A stretch of DNA of 64,000 nucleotides from Clostridia bacterium (GTDB taxonomy: Bacteria > Bacillota > Clostridia > Christensenellales > CAG-138): contig JAFYOP010000005.1 in assembly GCA_017547885.1 (NCBI GenBank), positions 1 through 64,000 of the forward strand, written 5' to 3'. Each line of letters starts with the position of its first letter. The stretch's first letter is position 1. Position numbers and translations under genes: made by a program. Positions 58,305 through 64,000 of this stretch are shown here, in pieces. The notes below the pieces were generated by a model, which was not told where the DNA came from, did not search any database, and worked only from the letters and a program-made list of their open reading frames with translations.

Positions 58305-59324
58305 ATGCTTGTAATTCTGTCACAAAAAGTGGACAGTGAATCTATATATGCAGATGAATTGTTCAACTCATATCACTATCCAGCCAAGTACAAAAACCAG
58401 CTTCACAAGGGCGATATCTTTATCTACTACCAAGGAAACCGCTTTGATAAAAGTCAGCGGTACTACTTTGGTGTTGGTACAGTCGGTGAGATTTTAACAA
58501 CGGACGGTGAGAACTATTACGCCAAATTGTTGGATTGCCAACAGTTTGAGAAAAAGGTTCCAATATATCTTCCGGATGGCGGATATATTGAGCAGTTGGG
58601 ATATGAATCGGTCAGAAAGAGTATAAATCCGCCTTGGCAAAGCTCTGTCAGACCACTGTCGCAAGAAGCTTTCGACTACATTTTGAATGCGGCGGGTGTG
58701 CAAACTGCGCCAACTACCACGGCTGCTGCCTCTGTGGACGAGCTGAAAGAAAAGCTTATGAATGCGGTTCGGGAGTTTTTCAGAGAAAACGATGTTTCCG
58801 CAATCTATCGGATTGAAAGCATTTCTGCCGCAATTGGAAGAGCAGTTTCTGCGAATGACAATTTGGATCCCGCTTCGGCAGAGACCGTTTATCAACCGGC
58901 GATATCCGCACAGGACAGGCTTAAAGACCTTCTGGAATATTGCAGAACAATGAAAATGTCGTATTCCTACAAGCCTGTGCTGATTTTGGCACTGCTGCAT
59001 GCTGCTGATAAAAATGGAGTTTTGACGGTAAGTAAGGCGGCGCAGTATTTCAGAGCTTACTATAATGACCGTCGAGCAAACGGACTTCAGGCAGAAAAGA
59101 AAAAGTGTATTTACCAAAGAGTTGATATTACCGATCAACAAATTGCCGGGAATATTATTTCTAATCCTGTGAAGGTATTGGTGGAAAGCGGCTTCTTTTT
59201 CTATAACGAGGAAGATGAAGCGTTTTTGATGTCTCCTGAGATCTGGAATGCACTTGACAGAAAGAATAAAGCGGCGCTGACTAGGATTTGCAACCAAAAG
59301 CTAAAAGACTATTTCAAAGATTGA
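58305..59324 (+). CDS. PUA/EVE-like domain protein of the defence operon
   Basis: 339 residues, GAGGTGAG upstream, 11 nt after drmB. The N-terminal 125 residues (YKNQLHKGDIFIYYQGNR, then YYFGVGTVGEI and YYAKLLDC) look like a PUA/EVE/ASCH-type beta barrel, a fold that reads modified bases or RNA in several type IV restriction systems. The C-terminal 120 residues (SYKPVLILALLHAADKNG, through SGFFFYNEEDEAFLMSPEIW) form a helical/winged unit found near other restriction genes. It could recognise modified phage DNA. It replaces the position where DrmC might be expected; no phospholipase-D HKD motif is seen. Confidence 0.6.
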   Translation: MLVILSQKVDSESIYADELFNSYHYPAKYKNQLHKGDIFIYYQGNRFDKSQRYYFGVGTVGEILTTDGENYYAKLLDCQQFEKKVPIYLPDGGYIEQLGYESVRKSINPPWQSSVRPLSQEAFDYILNAAGVQTAPTTTAAASVDELKEKLMNAVREFFRENDVSAIYRIESISAAIGRAVSANDNLDPASAETVYQPAISAQDRLKDLLEYCRTMKMSYSYKPVLILALLHAADKNGVLTVSKAAQYFRAYYNDRRANGLQAEKKKCIYQRVDITDQQIAGNIISNPVKVLVESGFFFYNEEDEAFLMSPEIWNALDRKNKAALTRICNQKLKDYFKD

Positions 59325-59344
59325 TGTGTGAAGGAGGGACTGTT

Positions 59345-59770
59345 GTGGCAGACGTACACACACCGGAACAGCGGAGCTACAACATGTCCCGCATCCGTGG
59401 CAAAGACACAAAGCCAGAGGAACTGGTCCGGAAGTATCTGTTCTCCCAAGGCTTTCGGTACAGAAAGAATGATGTCCGGCTTCCAGGGAAACCGGACATC
59501 GTTCTGCCGAAATATAAGACCGTAATTTTTGTGAATGGGTGCTTTTGGCATGCACATGAAGGCTGTAAATATTTTGTGTGGCCGAAGAATCACAAGGAGT
59601 TTTGGGAAAACAAGATACAAGGAAATGTACAGCGTGATATTAAAAATCAAAAGGTACTTGAGGATTTAGGGTGGCACATTATAATTGTTTGGGAATGCGA
59701 GCTAAAACCAACTATCCGTGAGCACACACTTGCAAAATTGGCAGAAGCAATTCGAAAAATTGGTGACTAA
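59345..59770 (+). CDS. vsr: Very short patch repair endonuclease Vsr
   Basis: 141 residues from a GTG with AAGGAGGG 6 nt upstream, the normal Vsr length. Motifs: MSRIRGKDTKPEELVRK at the start, the active-site Asp in GKPDIVLPKYK, NGCFWHAHEGCKY with zinc and intercalation residues, WENKIQGNVQRD, and ending in VWECEL. Vsr nicks T:G mismatches made when 5-methylcytosine deaminates, protecting the host from methylase-driven mutation. Its inclusion fits the C5 methylase at the operon head. Confidence 0.92.
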   Translation: MADVHTPEQRSYNMSRIRGKDTKPEELVRKYLFSQGFRYRKNDVRLPGKPDIVLPKYKTVIFVNGCFWHAHEGCKYFVWPKNHKEFWENKIQGNVQRDIKNQKVLEDLGWHIIIVWECELKPTIREHTLAKLAEAIRKIGD

Positions 59771-59866
59771 ATGATTCACGATATGATCGATTTTTACAGA
59801 ACTATGAAACCGACATATGAAAATCGTGGTTCGATTTCTCACTTTGACTAAGGAGGTGTAGTAATT

Positions 59867-60823
59867 TTGGAAATCCCTATTACATTGCTTTCGGATGAAA
59901 AAGGATATTTCGACCGAGAATGTCCTAACGAAAACTGCCTGTACACCTTCAAAATCTATATGGAGGACTGGAAAGAAAAAGTATCTGACGAGGAAATCCA
60001 TTGCCCTATGTGCGGTCATATTGATACTTCAGAGAAATGGTGGACACAAAAGCAGTTGGAAGGAATGCAAAATCTCGCAGCTGACTATGCTATGTCTCTG
60101 ATTTCTGCAAAACTTGATGAAGCCTTTGGCGGCTTGGCTCGTTCTACGCGTCGTAACAAGTTTGTGAAAATTACATATAAGCCCGGACATAGGATTACAT
60201 TCCAAAACAACCCTATTGGTCAGAGCGAAGAATGGGAAACTGACATTACTTGTGAAGAGTGTGGAACAAGATATAGTGTAATTGGTTCTGCATATTTCTG
60301 CCCTTGCTGTGGTCATAACTCTGCAGTGAATGCGTTTGACGAATCAATGGATAGCGTTGAAAAAATGTTGGCTTCTCTTCCGGAAATGAAGCAAATGCTA
60401 ACTGCTTCCTATGGCAGAGACAAGGCAGAAACTATGTGCCGTGGCCTATTAGAAAGCTCTATTGGTGACATAGTATCTGCATTCCAGAAATTTGCAGCCT
60501 GCCACTATGATAAGCTGACCGGAAAGTCATCCAGGGTAAACGACTTCCAAATCGTTGAAAAGGGAAGTCGGCTGTACAAAGATGCAACCGGAAAGGGTTA
60601 CGAAGAATGGTTGTCTGATAAAGAACTGAGTGAAATGAATATGCTGTTTCAACGCAGGCACTTGATTGAGCATAACAACGGTATGGTTGATCAGAAATAT
60701 ATTGATAAATCCGGTGATGATTCCTATATTATAGGGCAAAGATTAGTTGTAAAGGAAAGCGATGCACTGACTTTACTGGCGATCATCAAGAAGCTCGGCA
60801 CAGGCTTATCATCAATAAAATAG
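59867..60823 (+). CDS. Zinc-ribbon protein, last gene of the defence operon
   Basis: 318 residues from a TTG with AAGGAGGT upstream. It has two zinc-binding regions: RECPNENC...HCPMCGHID at the N-terminus (about 18-60) and CEECGTRY...FCPCCGHNS (about 128-155). The C-terminal half is helical, with a QRRHLIEHNNGMVDQKYI stretch around 260-277; RR-x2-E-H/RxxxxH-like motifs of this kind occur in HEPN-type helices, so a HEPN-like end is possible but unproven. It starts 97 nt after vsr and is followed by a terminator. Confidence 0.6.
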   Translation: MEIPITLLSDEKGYFDRECPNENCLYTFKIYMEDWKEKVSDEEIHCPMCGHIDTSEKWWTQKQLEGMQNLAADYAMSLISAKLDEAFGGLARSTRRNKFVKITYKPGHRITFQNNPIGQSEEWETDITCEECGTRYSVIGSAYFCPCCGHNSAVNAFDESMDSVEKMLASLPEMKQMLTASYGRDKAETMCRGLLESSIGDIVSAFQKFAACHYDKLTGKSSRVNDFQIVEKGSRLYKDATGKGYEEWLSDKELSEMNMLFQRRHLIEHNNGMVDQKYIDKSGDDSYIIGQRLVVKESDALTLLAIIKKLGTGLSSIK

Positions 60824-60867
60824 TGCAGTAATGTTGACAGTGCGTGTTAGTTCAAATGATACGGAAA

Positions 60868-60908
60868 TCCCGAGAGTGGCAAATTGGAAGTTGCTCTCGG
60901 GATTTATT
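60868..60908. terminator. Terminator at the end of the defence operon
   Basis: TCCCGAGAG (60868-60876) pairs with CTCTCGGGA (60894-60902), then TTTATT. It also serves the broken DUF1273 gene from the other side. Confidence 0.85.
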
Positions 60909-61034
60909 ATGCCAAGTTGATTGCTATCTTCTTTTGGCGTTCTGCCATTTCTGCAAACTGCGCTGCACCGCCCCAAGAGTGGGTGATGTAGGTCACTACA
61001 TAGTCGGACTGCTTGAGCATCCACTTGTTACGCC
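60907..61034 (-). pseudogene. DUF1273/SLOG-type gene, C-terminal part cut by IS21
   Basis: The minus-strand frame reads WRNKWMLKQSDYVVTYITHS, then WGGAAQFAEMAERQ and ends INLA with TAA at 60909-60907. This matches the C-terminal SLOG/DUF1273 (YpsA-like) pattern, in which RN-x-W/YM...SD...Y and WGGA are conserved. Its N-terminal half is at 63422-63723, beyond the IS. Rejoining across the target duplication gives PRFAISWRNKWM without frame change. Confidence 0.85.
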
Positions 61035-61042
61035 ATGAGATT
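61035..61042. repeat. IS21 target-site duplication, left copy
   Basis: ATGAGATT, repeated at 63414-63421. The last T may belong to the element, so the duplication is 7 or 8 bp, within the IS21-family range. Confidence 0.85.
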
Positions 61043-61165
61043 ATAAACGCTAATATAAAAGTGATCCGTAACAGCGTAAAACGCTCATGAATAATTGAGC
61101 CACTAATAAGAGTGCTCCATAATAGTCCTGGACTATGTAGGGGGCAAGAAAAGGTGGTTATTACA

Positions 61166-62566
61166 GTGGAAGTATATGGGCAGATTCGCAAAATGCGGTT
61201 AGAGGGAATGAGCCAGCGGCAAATCGCCGCAGAACTGCATATCTCTCGTAACACCGTCAAGAAGTATTGGGATGGTGACAAGGTTCCCTGGGAGCGGAAG
61301 GATTATAGCCGGGAAGCATCTGTTGTTACAAACGAAGTGATAGCGTTTGTGCGACAGTGTCTGAATGAGGATGAACATAGTCCTCGGAAACAGCATCACA
61401 CCGCAAGGCGTATTTACGAGCGTCTGGTATCCGAATGCAGCTTTTCAGGAGGTGAAACGACCATCAGGAGATTAGTGCGTGAACTCAGGGAGAAGCAGCA
61501 GGAGGCCTTTGTGCCATTGGCATTTCCCCCAGGAGATGCGCTGCAAATCGACTGGGGTGAGGCCACAATTTATCTGAATGGTGTGAAAACTACAGTCAAT
61601 CTATTCTGTGCCCGTCTTTGCTACAGCGGCGCTCCCATGGTACTTGCTTATCGTCGTCAGAATGAAGAAAGCTTCCTGGATGCCCTGGTTCAGGTATTTC
61701 AGTATTTCGGCGGCGTTCCCAAGCGGGTGATATTTGACAATGGCAAGGTTGCCGTTAAGGATGGGTTTGGAGCCAATGCCAGAAAACAAGCCGGATATGC
61801 TGCCTTGTCCGCTCATTACGGCTTTGAAGCAGTGTTCTGCAATCCTGCTTCAGGCAATGAAAAAGGACTGGTAGAGGGCTTGGTAGGCTATATCCGCCGC
61901 AATGTCTGCGTTCCGGTTCCGCGGACAGACGATATGGATGAGCTAAACCAAATGCTTCGGGAAAGGTGCCTGAAATATCTGGATCACCATATCCGCGGAA
62001 AAGAGGCCACCGTTGGAACCATGCTTGCTCAAGAGAAAGACTCATTATATCCATTGCCCGGATATTCCTTTGATCCATGTAAGCGCACTTACGGAAGAGT
62101 AGATCGATTTTGCACTGTCCGCTTTGATACCAACAACTACTCGGTGCCCGCAGCTTATTGCGGCAGAGAAGTATCCATAAAGGCGGGACCAGAAACGGTA
62201 TCGATTCATTTTGAGGGCAAGTGTATTGCTCAGCACTGTCGCTGTCTGGAGAAGAAGAGGAACATCTATGCGCTGGAGCATTACCTTCCGTTGCTGGAAA
62301 AGAAAGGACGGGCAGTCTTTTATGCCAAGCCGGTACAGGAAACTCTTCCGGCACACTTTCTCCAATGGCTAAAGACACAGGATTTATCTCCAAAGGAGTT
62401 AGTTGAGCTTCTCAGTCGCTGCAGAGATGAAGAGTGTGAGACTATTATGATGGAGTCAGCCTGCCATATTCCCCCTGTTCGTATTGAAGATACCGTTGTG
62501 GTACAAACAGTGGATTTGCAAGCCTATGACGCATTTCTGTACGGAAAGGCAGGTACCGCAGTATGA
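61166..62566 (+). CDS. istA: IS21 transposase IstA
   Basis: 466 residues from a GTG at 61166 with AAGGTGG upstream; an in-frame earlier start is less likely. The N-terminal HTH is MSQRQIAAELHISRNTVKKY (about 16-35). The DDE catalytic core shows Asp in ALQIDWGEA (about 131), Asp in VIFDNGK (about 192) and Glu in GNEKGLVEGLVGY (about 230). The C-terminal beta domain follows. It overlaps istB by 4 nt (ATGA), the standard IS21 layout. Confidence 0.95.
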   Translation: MEVYGQIRKMRLEGMSQRQIAAELHISRNTVKKYWDGDKVPWERKDYSREASVVTNEVIAFVRQCLNEDEHSPRKQHHTARRIYERLVSECSFSGGETTIRRLVRELREKQQEAFVPLAFPPGDALQIDWGEATIYLNGVKTTVNLFCARLCYSGAPMVLAYRRQNEESFLDALVQVFQYFGGVPKRVIFDNGKVAVKDGFGANARKQAGYAALSAHYGFEAVFCNPASGNEKGLVEGLVGYIRRNVCVPVPRTDDMDELNQMLRERCLKYLDHHIRGKEATVGTMLAQEKDSLYPLPGYSFDPCKRTYGRVDRFCTVRFDTNNYSVPAAYCGREVSIKAGPETVSIHFEGKCIAQHCRCLEKKRNIYALEHYLPLLEKKGRAVFYAKPVQETLPAHFLQWLKTQDLSPKELVELLSRCRDEECETIMMESACHIPPVRIEDTVVVQTVDLQAYDAFLYGKAGTAV

Positions 62567-63309
62567 ACACCGTTGATGAACTTATTCGATTCTATGCAAA
62601 GCAGCTTAAGGTACCGTCATTTACAGAATACCCTGATGTTCTGCGGCAGGCAGATCCATCCGCCGGATTTGCCGAACTTCTACTTGAGCTTATGAAAATG
62701 GAGACTGCCTCCAGACAGGAAAACCAAAACAGAAGACGCCTAAAAGCTGCTGGATTTCCCTACATGAAAACCATGGAAGAATTTGACTGCAGTCAGCTCA
62801 ATGAAGCAATTTCTCCTCTGTTTCTGCAAGAACTTTCCAGCTGTCAGTTTATTCAGAACAGGCAGAATGTGATCATGATCGGCAATCCCGGACGGGGTAA
62901 AACTCATCTCGCCATTGCTTTGGGATTGAAAGCTTGTACCTACGGCTACAACGTCCTGTTTAAGAATGCGGCAACGCTGTCAACGGAGCTGTGTGAAGCC
63001 AAGGATAATTACCATCTGGGCAAGCTGGAACGGACATCGGCCAGAGCCGATCTGCTGATTTTAGATGAACTGAGCTATCTCAGCTTTAACCGTCACCAGT
63101 CAGAGCTTCTGTTTAAGGTCATCTCCGACAGAAGTGAGAAAAGCAGTACCATTGTTACAACAAATCTGCCATTCTCAAAATGGACAGAGCTGTTTGAAAA
63201 CACTACTATGGTAGCTGCTCTGATTGACCGGCTGACATTCCGCAGTCATGTTCTGGACATGAATGGCGATTCTTACCGTTTGAAGGCTACCATGCAGAAT
63301 AAGGCTTAG
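62563..63309 (+). CDS. istB: IS21 helper ATPase IstB
   Basis: 248 residues, DnaC/DnaA-like AAA+ ATPase. Walker A IGNPGRGKTHLAIALG (about 106-121), Walker B LLILDELSYLSF, sensor I ATIVTTNLPF-like segment (STIVTTNLPFSKW) and a C-terminal Arg region. IstB shapes target DNA and activates IstA. Start overlaps the istA stop. Confidence 0.96.
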   Translation: MNTVDELIRFYAKQLKVPSFTEYPDVLRQADPSAGFAELLLELMKMETASRQENQNRRRLKAAGFPYMKTMEEFDCSQLNEAISPLFLQELSSCQFIQNRQNVIMIGNPGRGKTHLAIALGLKACTYGYNVLFKNAATLSTELCEAKDNYHLGKLERTSARADLLILDELSYLSFNRHQSELLFKVISDRSEKSSTIVTTNLPFSKWTELFENTTMVAALIDRLTFRSHVLDMNGDSYRLKATMQNKA

Positions 63310-63413
63310 CAAGGTGGCTCAAATATTCGTGAGCGCAGTGGCTCACTTTTTCGTGGCCGTTAGTGGCTCATTTATTCATGAGCGCATGGCTCAATTATTC
63401 GTTGACTTTTACA

Positions 63414-63421
63414 ATGAGATT
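63414..63421. repeat. IS21 target-site duplication, right copy
   Basis: ATGAGATT, matching 61035-61042. Confidence 0.85.
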
Positions 63422-63723
63422 GCGAAGCGAGGGTGGACGGTTTCGATGCCCTCCGGGAGCATGGTGTCGGAGTAGTCGCAGGTATCAAACTCGTCTCGCT
63501 TTGGGGGCAAACGCTCCAGAACGACGGCATAACGGATATGGGGGTATACGGATGCCAACTCTTTCAAAACAGAGCGCACAATACCATCAAATGCTCCTTG
63601 CTGGCCAACATAAAACATATCTACGGGATGGTTCTCGATCAGATCAATCAGAACCTCACGCAGTTTAGGTTTAATTGAACTCGGACAATTACGATGACCG
63701 AAGAACGTACATGCTGTCCCCAT
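63422..63723 (-). pseudogene. DUF1273/SLOG-type gene, N-terminal part cut by IS21
   Basis: Starts at 63723 with AAAGGAG upstream and reads MGTACTFFGHRNCPSS, then DMFYVGQQGAFDGIVRSVLK, VVLERLPPKRDEFD and PRFAIS at the IS junction. FFGHR, the FYVGxxGxFD strand-turn and PEGIE-x-V-x-PRFAI are DUF1273 signatures; the SLOG fold binds nucleotides or NAD-like ligands. The start and promoter region are intact, so a truncated product could be made. The C-terminal part is at 60907-61034. Confidence 0.88.
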
Positions 63724-63738
63724 ATATATGCTCCTTTC

Positions 63739-63752
63739 GGCTATGTATAGCC
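63739..63752. promoter_or_regulatory. Palindrome in the divergent DUF1273/XRE promoter region
   Basis: GGCTAT-GT-ATAGCC (63739-63752) lies between the divergent DUF1273 start and the XRE start at 63829. On the minus strand, TTGGAC and TACTAT upstream of it form a weak promoter, so the palindrome would lie near the start of transcription. Possible XRE operator. Confidence 0.35.
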
Positions 63753-63828
63753 TAATAGTAGCACGTGTAGCCCATATTGTCCAACCAGATTGTTTATCCT
63801 AATAACAGGAACAGTTTGGAGGTGGCAT

Positions 63829-64000
63829 ATGGATACATTGTCTGCAGTTAGAAATCGTATCTTGACCCTTTGTGGGGAGCGTGAAATCAGTATTAATAAG
63901 CTGGCGACAATTTGCGCACTGCCACCGTCGAGCATAAAGAACATTTTGTATGGTAAGAGTCAAAATCCCAAGTTGCTTACTATCAAAATGATTTGCGATG
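63829..64000 (+). CDS. XRE-family regulator, cut by window end
   Basis: Begins at the ATG at 63829 with GGAGGT upstream and runs off the right edge (57 codons visible). HTH: ISINKLATICALPPSSIKNILYG, then KSQNPKLLTIKMICD, the same architecture as the XRE gene at 42381. Divergent from the broken DUF1273 gene, which it may have regulated. Confidence 0.85.
   Translation, partial: MDTLSAVRNRILTLCGEREISINKLATICALPPSSIKNILYGKSQNPKLLTIKMICD

Larger units (their letters stand above)
61043..63413 (+). mobile_element. IS21-family insertion sequence, complete
   Basis: About 2.37 kb carrying istA and istB and flanked by a 7-8 bp target duplication. Both ends carry multiple copies of a subterminal motif, CTCATGAATAATTGAGCCAC on the left (61083 on) and versions such as GCTCATGAATAAATGAGCCA in inverted orientation on the right (63310-63413), as usual for IS21 transposase-binding sites. 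Both genes are intact, so the insertion looks recent and possibly active. Confidence 0.9.

Noticed and set aside
1-64000. CRISPR arrays, tRNA and rRNA genes
   Set aside because: No regularly spaced repeats and no cloverleaf or rRNA-like sequence noticed on reading both strands; a tRNA scan would be decisive.

Overview
The window looks like a chromosomal stretch of an anaerobic, probably gut-dwelling clostridial Firmicute. The evidence is strong AGGAGG-type ribosome sites, near-consensus sigma-A promoters, many iron-sulfur/flavin redox proteins, nickel maturation genes, a Firmicute-style pst-pho operon, and clostridial serine recombinase and IS21/IS3-type mobile DNA. I saw no rRNA, tRNA or CRISPR array. 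All function calls rest on motifs read by eye; no database search was possible.

Layout. (1) 1-112: the N-terminal stub of a transposase-like gene with a hairpin covering its ribosome site. (2) 301-10446: two divergent redox operons. Leftward: a large multi-FeS GltD-like flavoprotein, hypA, hypB and a methyltransferase. Rightward: a TetR regulator, then a membrane protein, a phytoene-desaturase/retinol-saturase-like flavoprotein, a ferredoxin-reductase-like FAD/2Fe-2S protein and a DUF5692-like membrane protein. A perfect 21+1+21 bp palindrome lies over a consensus promoter between the arms and probably controls at least one of them. (3) 10695-13975: an FeS aldo/keto reductase and a membrane-bound alpha/beta-hydrolase. 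(4) 14178-19342: a possible signalling/defence cluster. It holds a DUF1810-like protein and a membrane NAD-binding/RyR-domain protein, convergent with two TIR-TM-ectodomain proteins. (5) 19553-33624: accessory DNA. It holds a polysaccharide deacetylase, an AT-rich DUF4365-type two-gene module, two tandem tyrosine-recombinase-like genes, an orphan protein, and a serine-recombinase region that starts with a ribbon-helix-helix repressor and a structured RNA leader. Broken genes lie at its right end. (6) 33964-40294: a complete pstSCAB-phoU-phoB-phoR operon, bracketed by direct repeats of an ADP-ribosylglycohydrolase 3' end plus its terminator. (7) 40658-44818: ADP-ribosylglycohydrolase, unknown protein, XRE regulator, SDR, short ferredoxin and nitroreductase-like genes.

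(8) 45052-60823: a nine-gene co-directional defence operon behind an XRE regulator. It encodes a C5 cytosine methylase, an AIPR protein, a large protein with a degenerate helicase look, a NERD nuclease-helicase, DrmA-like and DrmB-like (DUF1998) DISARM proteins, a PUA/EVE-like protein, a Vsr endonuclease and a zinc-ribbon protein. This is a DISARM-class-2-like core with unusual additions and no recognisable DrmC. (9) 60907-64000: an IS21-family element (istA/istB) inserted into a DUF1273/SLOG-family gene with a 7-8 bp target duplication, then the start of another XRE regulator.

The strongest candidates for under-described biology are the DISARM-like operon, the palindrome-controlled redox cluster, the TIR/RyR neighbourhood, the repressor-linked structured RNA at 28.4-28.7 kb, and the paired recombinases whose catalytic residues look complementary.
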